Source: Candidatus Latescibacterota bacterium (GTDB lineage Bacteria > Latescibacterota > UBA2968 > UBA8231). Taken from it: a stretch of 62,590 bases of DNA. The DNA is taken from positions 1-62,590 of the forward strand of contig JAJEIO010000053.1 in assembly GCA_022827835.1 (NCBI GenBank), given 5' to 3'. Each line of letters opens with the position of its first letter. The first letter of the stretch is position 1. The position numbers and the translations under genes are program-made. Below the pieces are notes generated by a model that saw only the letters and a program-made list of their open reading frames with translations, was not told where the DNA came from and ran no database searches. Positions 32,401 to 40,290 of this stretch are shown one piece after another.

Positions 32401-33416
32401 ACGCGGAGATTACGCGACTCATCTACGAGCAGCATCCGGTGTTGGTGAAGCGTCTGCAAAGCAAAAAGAAGCGTGCGTGGCGGGTGAAGTACTCCACAAT
32501 GTTTCACATGGCCAATGACTCCCACCTCTTCCGCACTTCCGAGCAACTCGAAGCCGAAGGTTTCTACCCTGTCGAGGGCAATCGCTGGAAACGGGGCGAG
32601 GAACTGTATTTGCCCCTGTACCAGGGCCGAATGATTCGTCAGTTCGACCATCGAGCCAATTCGGTGAAATACAACCCAGACAACACTATTAATCCGTATC
32701 TGAGCGTCGCTGTCACTGAAGCCGAACACGCCAATCCAGCATTTAGCCCCATGACACAATATTGGGTCATAGAACAGGAAGTGAGTGGCAATATGCCCGA
32801 CAGGCTTAGCTGGACTATTGCGTATAGGCGTATAGCACGTCCAACAGATGCTAGAACCATGATTGCAGCCGCTGTACCAAAAATCGGCTTGAGTGACAGC
32901 ATCTTCCTTTTGATGCCGGAGAAAAATTTTTCCGCAGCCGACGCTTGCCTGCTCATTGCGAATCTCAACAGCTATTGCTTCGATTATGTGACGCGCCACA
33001 AAATGCCAGGGACAAATCTGAGTTGGTTCATTGTCGAACAACTCCCCGTCATCGCCCCCGCCGACTACGACCGCTCCTTCGGCGCGACAACCGCTCGTGA
33101 CCTCATCCACGACCACGTGCTCCGCCTCACGTACACAGCCCACGACATGGCCCCCTTCGCCCGCGACCTCGGCTACGACGGCGAGCCCTTCATCTGGGAC
33201 GAAGAGGAACGCCGCCACCTCCGCGCCCGCCTCGACGCGCTCTACTTCCACCTCTATGGCCTGTCGCGGGACGACGCCGAATACGTCCTCGACACCTTCC
33301 CCATCGTCCGCCGCGAAGACGAAGCCGCCTTCGGGAAATACCGCACCCGCGATATGACGCTGGCGTATATGAATGCACTGGCGGCGGGGGATACGGAGGC
33401 GGTGGTGGCGGTGTAG
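29418..33416 (+). CDS. type IIG-like restriction-modification protein (nuclease plus N6-adenine methyltransferase)
   Basis: The 1332-residue single-chain restriction-modification protein has an N-terminal nuclease-like domain with Glu59, Asp87 and Glu112-x-Lys114 (TEEELIRPV, PDHLLF, EESK). It continues to a helical connector and a methyltransferase core: GSFYTSQELVDLIV, motif I DPAMGSGH starting at Asp497, YGVDKNRLTVELAKVSLWL and motif IV NPPW at 791-794. The C-terminal part should hold target recognition. It resembles Eco57I-type and related BREX PglX-like methyltransferases, but the nuclease motif favours type IIG. No pglZ, brxC or other BREX gene is present. A 35-base piece of the 3' part recurs at 35530 as a relic. 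Confidence 0.85.
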   Translation: MTGQLFTHYFLTDGIKTTPEWQASVDQPEAFAAFRNGVARHHSALSRSRNPNEARTEEELIRPVLELLGWTEYVPQPSAAGHEDIPDHLLFADAESKARDGNPFQYATVVEESKRFGLALDSRDRNDRAQRGTPHGQILRYLATAEIESEGRIRWGILTNGSIWRLYDYRARPRASGFFEVDLAELLKPGKEDDLRVFHLLFRRESFTLRDGATSTFLEEALAEGRRYEEQVAQDLSGVVFERVFPNLVNALVQKSEESLVASRDAALIFLYRLLFVLYAEDRGLLPVNDERYDDYGLRKPVRDDIASRMAADDTYSAIATNYYDHLTTLFKLIDKGDESIGLPPYNGGLFAVEAAPLLETVRLADEEIAPIIYDLSHAEDSQGVRRFVNYRDMSVQQLGSIYERLLEREPVRDDDGNISIRPNPYARKDSGSFYTSQELVDLIVERTLKPLAEERLQAFEDKAAVLKSDRRSKQERREEIEQLDPAEAVLDLKVLDPAMGSGHFLVTAVDFLSDYIAELIERVPSVPEWLDGEYASPLVGRVAAIREDICKRANESNWVLDEAQLTDQAIIRRMVLKRCIYGVDKNRLTVELAKVSLWLHSFTVGAPLSFLDHHLRCGDSLVGLRVRDATDELHRLGGMFASSAIAGAETATDGMQRIEEMSDADVAEVQESAELFDGVEETTADLRGLLDFLCGWRWLTVGMKKKERDEFEGPLVTTLGQHTAMAYELLARGPEEMDVADDTRFADLWREAQTIVSHEGFLHWEVAFPGVWHRWQKSRPQGGFDAVIGNPPWDRIKLQEVEWFATRDIELALAPTAAARRKGIQKFRKQGASLATEFDAAKAQAESLSQMVRSGGDYPLLSGGDINLYSLFVERSMSLIKPDGFVGLLTPSGIYADKTAARFFKSVSTSGRVGGLFDFENKKIFFKDVHASFKFCALILGGEERQFDQAECAFFLHDTKTVHDEDRCFPLSPEDFARVNPNTGTAPVFRSRKDAEITRLIYEQHPVLVKRLQSKKKRAWRVKYSTMFHMANDSHLFRTSEQLEAEGFYPVEGNRWKRGEELYLPLYQGRMIRQFDHRANSVKYNPDNTINPYLSVAVTEAEHANPAFSPMTQYWVIEQEVSGNMPDRLSWTIAYRRIARPTDARTMIAAAVPKIGLSDSIFLLMPEKNFSAADACLLIANLNSYCFDYVTRHKMPGTNLSWFIVEQLPVIAPADYDRSFGATTARDLIHDHVLRLTYTAHDMAPFARDLGYDGEPFIWDEEERRHLRARLDALYFHLYGLSRDDAEYVLDTFPIVRREDEAAFGKYRTRDMTLAYMNALAAGDTEAVVAV

Positions 33417-33473
33417 CTTGGCGACAGCGGTGCTTGACAGGGTTCGGGCGATCCGAGACGTTAGGATAACTAG

Positions 33474-34415
33474 ATGAATACTACACAAGAGACAGAATTT
33501 GATTATCAAACGTATATGAGAGAAAGCACCCGAGGGCCAAGTGAAATCAATCGTGGAACCAAGGCGCGTGAAAAACGACGCGAGGCTGCCAAAGCGCGGA
33601 TTTCTCAAAAACTACAACAAGGCGAAGGAACAACGATGACATACGAAACACAAAACTTCAAAATTCCCAATCAGTCTGATGACTACTCGGAATGCTCGCA
33701 CTTCGTCACGACTACTATTGAAGCGATTATTAAAGAAGCCATTGAACAAGAAAAAAATAAAATTTTTATCAATACAAATCTAAAGTTTGGTCTTCCGATG
33801 GAGAATATCAATAAGATCGCTGGGCCATTTGTTGAAGCATGGGCTGCCCAAACGTTTTATGATGCCCTCGAAGATAAGAACAATAAATATCAATTAATCA
33901 ATGTAGAAGCAGTTGAACGCCTACATATGGCGGATATCATATTACAATTCCAGAAGCAAAGAAAACTTGAAAGTGGCGTGACGGCAGAGATTGATGTTAA
34001 GGCAACATCAGAGGACATAGAATCTAGTGGGAAGTCGCCGAATATCACTTCATACGCTCGTATTCGCACTGCCTATATTGAAGACTCCGATTACATATTT
34101 GTCATTCTTTCTCTGAAACACCGCGTATATTCAAAGCGTAATAAAACTACAGAATTGATGGATGGAATCATGGAAGTTGTTTCGTATAATGCTTATGACC
34201 TCAAATATCTATCTTCAAGTGACATAAGCTATAATCCTGCGCTTGGAACGGGACAAATCCAGATACGGGATATTCACTACGTTGAACTTGAAGAAAGAAC
34301 CACATGGGAGTTTTGTCAGTTGCTCGATCAGAAATACCTTCAGTCTGATCGGCGGTCGTTTGAGCAATGGCTTGAATTAGCCAATAAAAATGGATGGATA
34401 AAATCCGATGATTAA
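33474..34415 (+). CDS. type II restriction endonuclease (PD-(D/E)xK-like)
   Basis: The protein of up to 313 residues precedes and overlaps by 8 bases a DNA adenine methyltransferase gene, the usual R-M layout. A PD-(D/E)xK-like core is visible: Asp154 (HMADIIL) and Asp174-x-Lys176 (AEIDVKAT). The start is ATG 33474; an internal ATG at 33636 has a better ribosome-binding site (GAAGGA) and would give about 259 residues, so the N-terminus is uncertain. It is much more AT-rich than neighbours (AAA, ATA, TTT codons), indicating recent transfer as a cassette with the methyltransferase. Recognition sequence is unknown. Identification as the cognate nuclease relies on context plus the weak motif. Confidence 0.7.
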   Translation: MNTTQETEFDYQTYMRESTRGPSEINRGTKAREKRREAAKARISQKLQQGEGTTMTYETQNFKIPNQSDDYSECSHFVTTTIEAIIKEAIEQEKNKIFINTNLKFGLPMENINKIAGPFVEAWAAQTFYDALEDKNNKYQLINVEAVERLHMADIILQFQKQRKLESGVTAEIDVKATSEDIESSGKSPNITSYARIRTAYIEDSDYIFVILSLKHRVYSKRNKTTELMDGIMEVVSYNAYDLKYLSSSDISYNPALGTGQIQIRDIHYVELEERTTWEFCQLLDQKYLQSDRRSFEQWLELANKNGWIKSDD

Positions 34416-35349
34416 ACAAAAAATAATTTTAGGAGATGCCGTCTCTGAAATGCAAAAGATCGACTCTGAGACTTTTAACCTTATCATTGCCGATCCCCCT
34501 TATAATCTGGGAAAAGACTATGGTAATAATCGTGATACTAAAGACTTTGAAGGATATTTAGCATTCTCAAAAAATTGGATCAAAGAAGCGCATAGGCTCC
34601 TAAAGGTCGATGGAACGATTTATGTTTTTATGGGATTCCGATTTATTTCCTCTCTTTATGATCTCCTAGATAGAGAATTCGGAATGTTCTTCAATAGCTG
34701 GATCGTGTGGCACTATACGCAAGGAATAGGAAAAAAGAAAGGCTTTTCCCCTCGGCACGACGATATTCTAATGTTCACAAAAACAAAGGATTTTATTTTT
34801 AATTTAGACAATATTCGCGTACCCCAAAAATACTACCGTGAACGCAACAACATGCGAGGGGCAAATCCAGGGGATGTTTGGGAATTTTCGCACGTTCACT
34901 ACTGCAATGAGAATAGACAGAATCACCCAACTCAAAAACCGGAAGGGCTGATGGAGCGAATGATATTAGCCTCAAGCAATGAAGGATCGCTAGTTCTCGA
35001 CCCATTCTTGGGTAGTGGAACCACACTCAGGGTATGTCAACAGCTCAATCGAGTCGGCGTCGGAATTGAATTGAACCCCGACTACGTAAAAATGTCGCAA
35101 GAACGCTTGCAAAAAGAGTTTGTAGGATTCGATAGTATTGATCCAAGAATGGAGCGCGTTCCTCTTGATTTGCGTAACGAGTCTATTAGAAAGGCGTATC
35201 TCGAAAATCATAAACATTGGTTTTTGCGCGGCCATGAGAACGCTCTTAGCGATTTTGAAAAATCCGTTGAGTCTCTTTATCCAGATAAACCGAAAGAACC
35301 TACACAACTGACATTACTCGAACAAAAAGAGCAATATAAAACCCAATAA
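34408..35349 (+). CDS. type II DNA N6-adenine methyltransferase (beta class)
   Basis: The 313-residue methyltransferase has the catalytic motif DPPY (Asp29-Tyr32) before the SAM-binding motif DPFLGSGTT (from about residue 198), the beta-class order. The segments SPRHDDILMFTK and HPTQKPEGLMERMI are typical. It would protect the host against the endonuclease encoded just upstream. It shares the low GC of that gene. About 60 residues at the C-terminus lie beyond the catalytic fold. The target sequence cannot be read off. Confidence 0.9.
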   Translation: MIKQKIILGDAVSEMQKIDSETFNLIIADPPYNLGKDYGNNRDTKDFEGYLAFSKNWIKEAHRLLKVDGTIYVFMGFRFISSLYDLLDREFGMFFNSWIVWHYTQGIGKKKGFSPRHDDILMFTKTKDFIFNLDNIRVPQKYYRERNNMRGANPGDVWEFSHVHYCNENRQNHPTQKPEGLMERMILASSNEGSLVLDPFLGSGTTLRVCQQLNRVGVGIELNPDYVKMSQERLQKEFVGFDSIDPRMERVPLDLRNESIRKAYLENHKHWFLRGHENALSDFEKSVESLYPDKPKEPTQLTLLEQKEQYKTQ

Positions 35350-35424
35350 AAGGCGTCCTCTACGTAATGCACCGTCCGGTACGCCGACCACACTCTGGAC
35401 GCCACCTGACCCTCGGTTTGATCG

Positions 35425-35520
35425 TCAATGAGAGATAGCCAACTCGACGCTGGTCAGTATCACTTGCTTGCGGCGATCTTTTGGCCCCACCACTAGTCGC
35501 ACGGCGACCTCGTTCGCGCC
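35425..35520 (-). pseudogene. relic of the C-terminus of a beta-sandwich protein
   Basis: Read on the minus strand, the segment encodes GANEVAVRLVVGPKDRRKQ followed by VILTSVELAISH and a stop at 35425-35427. The alternating pattern (NEVAVRLV, VILTSVELAI) is typical of the last strands of a jelly-roll domain of glycoside hydrolases and related secreted proteins. No longer frame precedes it. It is probably what remains of a gene interrupted when accessory DNA came in. Confidence 0.35.
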
Positions 35521-35529
35521 CTGTCGCAA

Positions 35530-35573
35530 GCGAGCCCTTCATCCGGGACGCAGAGGAACGCCGTCAAGCTCTA
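35530..35573 (+). pseudogene. fragment of a type IIG gene 3' region
   Basis: 35530-35564 matches 33181-33215 inside the type IIG gene at 32 of 35 positions and encodes EPFIRDAEERR against EPFIWDEEERR, then runs into a stop. The intact gene and this fragment lie on either side of the AT-rich R-M pair. The 35350-35570 stretch otherwise contains only the relic at 35425-35520. Confidence 0.55.
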
Positions 35574-36359
35574 TGAGTTGGGCCGATTGTCCTCGGCCTC
35601 GCTCCTCTCCCCTCGGTATGCCAACATATCTTCGTAGCGCAGTCCCGTGCCCCCGAAAATATCCAGCGCCGCTCCCACCGTAAAATCCAGTTTCCCTTGG
35701 CCGAGCTTGCGGAGGACCGCGATGTCCTCGGTGCTGCTCACGCCGCCGGCGTACGTCGTCGGGATCGGCGCGATCTCGCCCAAGAGCGCGACGAGTTCGG
35801 CATCGACCCCTTGCTGCTTGCCTTCGACCCCGGTGGCGTGAATGAGGAATTCGCTGCAAGACTCGGCGAGGAGCGCCAAGTTGTCCGCGCTGATAGCAAA
35901 ATCCGTGGCCTTTTGCCAGCGGTCGGTCATCACCACGTAGCGCCCGTCGCGTTGGCTGCAACTGAGGTCTAAGACTAACTGGTCGCGCCCCACCGCAGCT
36001 ACCATTTGCGCCAGCCGACTGTGGTGGAGTTGGCCGTCGCTAAAGACATAGGAAGTGACGATCACCTGCGCAGCACCGCGACTGAGCCAAGTTGCGGCGT
36101 TGTCGGGGAGGATGCCGCCGCCGACTTGCAAGCCCTCAGGGAAAGCGGCCAGCGCCTGTGCGGCTGCGTCCTCGTTGCCCGGACCGAGCATGATGACGTG
36201 GCCGCCGAAGAGCTGGTCGCGGGCATAGCGCGCTGCAAAGTACGCAGGAGGATGGGGGGCGATGAAGTGGGTTTGGGGGGCGCTGCCGTCGCCTAGGCTG
36301 GTGCCGACGATCTGCTTGACTTGCCCCTCGTGCAGGTCGATACAGGGCCGGAAGCGCAT
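35571..36359 (-). CDS. eukaryote-type HisA-like isomerase (ProFAR isomerase family)
   Basis: The 262-residue TIM barrel belongs to the HisA family but to its eukaryote-type branch. The start FRPCIDLHEGQVKQIVGTSL is the form found in plant and fungal HIS6 enzymes, whereas bacterial HisA starts with a PAIDLxxGxxVRL-type motif. Other typical pieces are LQVGGGIL, VLDLSCSQRDGRYVV and TTYAGGVSST. The expected reaction is isomerisation of ProFAR to PRFAR in histidine synthesis. No other his genes are near. Its start overlaps the stop of the upstream enolase-superfamily gene by one base. Confidence 0.82.
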   Translation of the reverse strand: MRFRPCIDLHEGQVKQIVGTSLGDGSAPQTHFIAPHPPAYFAARYARDQLFGGHVIMLGPGNEDAAAQALAAFPEGLQVGGGILPDNAATWLSRGAAQVIVTSYVFSDGQLHHSRLAQMVAAVGRDQLVLDLSCSQRDGRYVVMTDRWQKATDFAISADNLALLAESCSEFLIHATGVEGKQQGVDAELVALLGEIAPIPTTYAGGVSSTEDIAVLRKLGQGKLDFTVGAALDIFGGTGLRYEDMLAYRGERSEAEDNRPNS

Positions 36360-37480
36360 CAGCGGGCTTCGGCGAGCTCAGCCGAGCCGTCGCAGCGGTA
36401 CTCTGCGAGTGCGTCCTCGTCGAGGGTGACGCCGAGGCCCGGGCCGGCTGGCGGGAGGATGTACCCGTCGGCGATGGGCAGCTTTTCGCGGATGACGTCG
36501 CCGCTGTGATAGACGCAGCCATTCACGTCGCTGGCGTAGCCCAAGTTGGGCATGGCAAAGGCGAGGTGGGCTTGGGCCGCGGTGCCGATCCCCAGCTCGG
36601 GCATACTGCCGATGATACAGGGCAGGCGCGCTGCCTCGGCAATGGCGAAGATGCGCGCAGCCGCACCCAAGCCGCCGGCTTCCGACACGTACACGTTGAA
36701 GACATCGACGGCTTGGTGGCGGACGCAGTTGAGGGCGTCGGTCGGAGTCCAGACGCTCTCGTCGGCCATGATGGGCAGCGAGACGCGCTCGCGGACAAAG
36801 CGCAGTCCCTCTAAATCGTCGGCTGCTAAGGGTTGCTCGACCAGTTCCAAGTCAAAGTCCGCGATTGCCTCAATGGAGCGCACGGCTTCCTTGGCTGAGG
36901 ACCAGCCCATGTTGGCATCCACGCGCAGGACGATCTCGCTGCCAACTGCGCTGCGCACGGCTGTGAGTACGGCTAGGTCGGCGCGCAGGTCCCGCCCTAT
37001 TTTGGCCTTGAGGGTTTTGTACCCTTGCGCCACTAGGCTCTGGGCTTGGGCGGCGATGGCCTCGGGGTCGCCCATGGACAGCGAATGACTCAGCAACACG
37101 CGGTCGCGGACTTGGCCGCCCAGCAGTTGGTAAACGGGCACGTCGCAGGCTTTGCCGACCAAATCGTAGAGGGCCATTTCAATGCCGGCCTTGGCCGGGA
37201 AGGAGCGGTGCAGGACTTGATTCATGCGGTCGGCGATCTCGCGGATGCGGCGCGGGTCTAGGCCGCAGAGCATATCGGCGAGCAGCCCGTTGATGGCCTC
37301 GCTTTCTCCGCGTCCGCGGCGGTCCCAGATGCTAGAGGCTTCGCCGAGACCGGTGAGGCCGGCATCGGTGTGGATCAAGACGACGGCGTTTTCAGAGGCT
37401 TGGTGCGTGCCGAGGCTGCTTTGGAACGGCTGCGGCCTGGGCACGCGCACGGGGATGGCTTCGACGTGAGTGATTTTCAT
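36359..37480 (-). CDS. enolase-superfamily enzyme, muconate lactonizing/dipeptide epimerase-like
   Basis: The 373-residue protein shows the canonical MLE-subgroup active site: KxK in TLKAKIGRD, metal ligands Asp in LRVDANMGWS, Glu in LELVEQPL and Asp/Glu in MADESVWT, and the barrel end VFNVYVSEAGGLGAAARI. The N-terminal cap starts ITHVEAIPVRVP. Candidate activities are cycloisomerase, o-succinylbenzoate synthase or epimerase. It overlaps rsmD upstream by 4 bases and HisA downstream by one base. Confidence 0.85.
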   Translation of the reverse strand: MKITHVEAIPVRVPRPQPFQSSLGTHQASENAVVLIHTDAGLTGLGEASSIWDRRGRGESEAINGLLADMLCGLDPRRIREIADRMNQVLHRSFPAKAGIEMALYDLVGKACDVPVYQLLGGQVRDRVLLSHSLSMGDPEAIAAQAQSLVAQGYKTLKAKIGRDLRADLAVLTAVRSAVGSEIVLRVDANMGWSSAKEAVRSIEAIADFDLELVEQPLAADDLEGLRFVRERVSLPIMADESVWTPTDALNCVRHQAVDVFNVYVSEAGGLGAAARIFAIAEAARLPCIIGSMPELGIGTAAQAHLAFAMPNLGYASDVNGCVYHSGDVIREKLPIADGYILPPAGPGLGVTLDEDALAEYRCDGSAELAEAR

Positions 37481-38046
37481 GGGATTAGGTGGCGATAGAT
37501 GCTGAGGGTGGTGTTGCCGTAGGCTCGCTGCTCGGTAAGCGCGAGGTGCCCACTCTGCTCGGGCACGTCTAGGTCGATCTGGTGCTGCACAAACAGCAGG
37601 CCCTCGTCGTTAAAGAGCGGGGATTCCCCGAGGGCTTCGATTAGGCCCAACAGGAGCGGGGCACCGCAGTAGCGGGCGTGGTACGGGGGATCGGCGTACA
37701 CAATGTCGAAGCGGCGACCGGCTACGGCTAATTGGGGGATGAGTTGTTGGGCCTTGACCGAGTGCAGGCCCTCGACGCCAGCCTTCCATTGGTAGAGCAG
37801 CGAGCGGATCTGCCGCCGCCGTTGGTGATCTGGCTCGTTGATCTCGACGCTCGCGCCCCGGCTCAGCGCTTCGAGCCCCATTTGACCCGAGCCAGCACAC
37901 AAGTCGAGGAAGGTGCGGCCCTTTAAGTTGGGGCCGAGCATGGAGAATACGGCTTCTTTGAGGCGCGTGGAGGTGAGGCGGATCTGGCGCAGGCGTCGCC
38001 CGGAGGGTATCTGCCGACCGCGATAGGTGCCAGTGACAATGCGCAC
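37477..38046 (-). CDS. rsmD: 16S rRNA (guanine966-N2)-methyltransferase RsmD
   Basis: The 189-residue methyltransferase has MRIVTGTYRGRQIPSG, then RLTSTRLKEAVFSML, the SAM-binding FLDLCAGSGQMGLEALSRG and the catalytic FDIVYADPPYHARY. It modifies G966 of 16S rRNA during 30S assembly. It is the first gene of a three-gene minus-strand unit with overlapping ends. The 38047-38198 divergent gap shows no gene. Confidence 0.9.
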   Translation of the reverse strand: MRIVTGTYRGRQIPSGRRLRQIRLTSTRLKEAVFSMLGPNLKGRTFLDLCAGSGQMGLEALSRGASVEINEPDHQRRRQIRSLLYQWKAGVEGLHSVKAQQLIPQLAVAGRRFDIVYADPPYHARYCGAPLLLGLIEALGESPLFNDEGLLFVQHQIDLDVPEQSGHLALTEQRAYGNTTLSIYRHLIP

Positions 38047-38198
38047 GACTAAGCTCTAAGTTGGAGTTAATATAGACAAAAAAGTATCGCGGTTAGGGAT
38101 AGCAGCGTCAAGTTGTGGGTTGCGGGCGCTGAGGGAAGTTTGAAGTTTGAATTAAGGTATTCTTCTCTGAGGGATTTGATGGGAGGTACAATCAAGCA

Positions 38199-39347
38199 AT
38201 GGTCGCAGAACAATACGATGTCATCGTCGCAGGGGCTGGTGGCATGGGCAGTGCCGCGCTGTACCACTTGGCGCGCCGCGGCGTGCGCGTCTGCGCTGTA
38301 GAGCGCTTTGGCATAGCCCACGACCGGGGATCTTCGCACGGGGATACCCGTATCATTCGCAAAGCCTATATGGAGCATCCCGACTACGTGCCCCTGTTGC
38401 ACCGGGCCTACGAGTTGTGGGAGGAGCTAGAGGCCGAAGGGGCGGGGGAACTCTTTGCTCGCGTCGGACTGCTGGTGGCGGGCGATCCCAACGCGGAGGC
38501 CATGCAGGGACAGGCGGCCTGTTATCAGGCGCACGACCTACCGCACGAACAGCTCGATGGGACAGCGATTGCCGCACGCTACCCAGATTTGGCTTTTCCA
38601 GAGGAGTGGAGTGGCTTTTACGATCCGCTAGGCGGTTTTCTCCGAGTCGAGGACTGCGTCCGTCAGCACGTTGCATTGGCTCAGCAGCACGGCGCAAAGC
38701 TCTACACTGGGGAGACCATGCTGTCGTGGCGGCGCGAAGGCGAAGGAGTGGTAGTGGAGACCGAGCGACGGCGCTTGCTCGCTGCGCGGTTAGTGCTGGC
38801 GACCGGGGCTTGGGCGGTGCCGGAGCTATGCCGACTGGGCGTGGCGGCGTGCGTAGTGCGCAAGGTGCTGTTGTGGTACCAGGGGCGCGGCGTGGAGCAG
38901 TACGCGCGCGGCGCGTTCCCCTGCTTCTTCATCGCCGATGGCGAACAGTACTTCTATGGTTTTCCCGCGGAAGCGCCGTGGGGCTTCAAGTTGGCCGAGC
39001 ACAATGTGTCGCACGACCCGGTGGACGACCCGCTCCAACTCAATCGCGCATTGACCGACGGCGATCAACTCTGCGTCCTCGATTTTCTCGCGCGATTCTT
39101 TCCCGCGCTGCAACCAGAGCTGAGCAAATACGCCGTCTGCATGTATTCGCTGACGCCGGATAAGAACTTTGTCTTGGACATCCACCCCGAATGCCCGGCT
39201 GTGGTGCTCGGGGCGGGCTTTTCCGGCCACGGCTTCAAATTCTCTCCGGTAGTGGGCGAAATTTTGGCCGAACTGGCGCTGGAAGGCGATACCCAGCATC
39301 CCATCAAATTCCTGCGCCTTTCCCGTTTTGCACAAAGGAGGTCGTAA
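38199..39347 (+). CDS. monomeric sarcosine oxidase/N-methyltryptophan oxidase-like flavoenzyme
   Basis: The 382-residue enzyme of the MSOX/SolA family has the FAD motif VIVAGAGGMGSAALYHLARRG, the family block GSSHGDTRIIRKAYMEHPDY and the covalent-flavin cysteine Cys314 in YAVCMYSLTPDKNFVLD, followed by GAGFSGHGFKFSP. It oxidatively demethylates sarcosine or another N-methyl amino acid, producing H2O2 and formaldehyde. It is followed directly by an SDR gene (adjacent stop and start, GGAGG between). It is only distantly related to the DAO flavoprotein at 6778. Confidence 0.9.
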   Translation: MVAEQYDVIVAGAGGMGSAALYHLARRGVRVCAVERFGIAHDRGSSHGDTRIIRKAYMEHPDYVPLLHRAYELWEELEAEGAGELFARVGLLVAGDPNAEAMQGQAACYQAHDLPHEQLDGTAIAARYPDLAFPEEWSGFYDPLGGFLRVEDCVRQHVALAQQHGAKLYTGETMLSWRREGEGVVVETERRRLLAARLVLATGAWAVPELCRLGVAACVVRKVLLWYQGRGVEQYARGAFPCFFIADGEQYFYGFPAEAPWGFKLAEHNVSHDPVDDPLQLNRALTDGDQLCVLDFLARFFPALQPELSKYAVCMYSLTPDKNFVLDIHPECPAVVLGAGFSGHGFKFSPVVGEILAELALEGDTQHPIKFLRLSRFAQRRS

Positions 39348-40124
39348 ATGGATCTAGGACTGAAAGACAAAATTGCTCTGATAACTGGAGGGAGTCGGGG
39401 GATCGGTCGGGCGATTGCGTTGGCGCTGGCCAACGAGGGATGCAAGGTGGCGATTTGCGCCCGCGACCAAGAGCCGCTCGAACGCGCATTGCAGCAGGTG
39501 AGAGCTACTGGGGCTGAAGCTATTGCCGAGGTCGCCGATGTGCGCTCGCAGTCGGAGGTGGAGGCCGTTGTCGAGCGCTGCGCAGCCGAGTGGGGAGGCG
39601 TCGATATCTTGGTCAACAATGTAGGCGGAGCGGCTGGCGAACAGAGTCTGCTCGAAACTACCGATGAGGACTGGGAGGAGACCTTTGATCTAAATGTGTT
39701 CCACGCCGTGCGCACGACGCGGGCGGCCCTGCCCTACATGCGGCAGCGGGGCGGAGGCTCGGTAGTTATCGTCTCGTCGATCTCGGGGTGGAAGCCTGGG
39801 CCTAAGTCCCAATACGGAAGTGCGAAGGCCGCGGAGATTTTTCTCGCCGGTGCGCTGGCGCTGGAGTTGGCCGAATGCGGGGTGCGGGTCAATACGGTTG
39901 CGCCGGGATCGATATTTTTCCCCGGCGGTGGATGGGCGCGTTTTCAGGAAGAGCAGCCCGAGCACTTTGCCCAGTTTGTGGAACGGGAATTTCCCGCTGG
40001 GCGCTTGGGGACGCCAGAGGAGGTGGCGAATGTGGTGGCGTTTCTGGTGTCCGAGCGCGCCAATTGGATCAATGGAGCGATGATTCCCGTGGATGGGGCG
40101 CAGGGACGGCCGACGGCGTTTTGA
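39348..40124 (+). CDS. SDR-family NAD(P)-dependent oxidoreductase
   Basis: The 258-residue classical short-chain dehydrogenase has the cofactor motif TGGSRGIGRAIA, the NNVG motif, the catalytic Ser in VIVSSISGWKP and the YxxxK motif in SQYGSAKAAE. Residues RDQEPLERAL after beta-2 suggest NADP preference, but this is uncertain. It is the second gene of a pair with the sarcosine oxidase-like enzyme. Confidence 0.9.
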   Translation: MDLGLKDKIALITGGSRGIGRAIALALANEGCKVAICARDQEPLERALQQVRATGAEAIAEVADVRSQSEVEAVVERCAAEWGGVDILVNNVGGAAGEQSLLETTDEDWEETFDLNVFHAVRTTRAALPYMRQRGGGSVVIVSSISGWKPGPKSQYGSAKAAEIFLAGALALELAECGVRVNTVAPGSIFFPGGGWARFQEEQPEHFAQFVEREFPAGRLGTPEEVANVVAFLVSERANWINGAMIPVDGAQGRPTAF

Positions 40125-40137
40125 GGGGCGATCGACA

Positions 40138-40284
40138 TCAACGCAGCAGGGTTAGCTTGAGCGTCAACACGACTTCGTCGGCACTAACCTGTACAGATAA
40201 CGCCGCTGGCGACGGGGCGACCCGCATCGTCGCGGGCATTCCAGTGGAGGCGGTGGTAGCCGGCTTGCTGCGGCTCTGCCACCA
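40138..40284 (-). pseudogene. frame-disrupted relic of a FlgD-Ig-like C-terminal domain
   Basis: On the minus strand, after the stop of the collagenase-like gene, one frame reads MVAEPQQAGYHRLHWNARD, then DAGRPVASGV. It continues after a one-base slip as YLYRLV and ends with a KLTLLR-stop in another frame. AGYHxxxWNxRDxxGRPVASGVYLYRL is the common FlgD-Ig-type C-terminal module of secreted proteins in FCB-group bacteria. The fragment is not translatable as one frame. Confidence 0.5.
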
Positions 40285-40290
40285 TCCCCC

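Noticed and set aside
29418..33416. BREX PglX methyltransferase
   Set aside because: The protein has an N-terminal nuclease-like motif and no BREX partner genes (pglZ, brxC, brxL) are present in the window.
32166..33608. 480-residue minus-strand frame opposite the type IIG gene
   Set aside because: The plus-strand frame has clear nuclease and methyltransferase motifs; the minus frame is a shadow.
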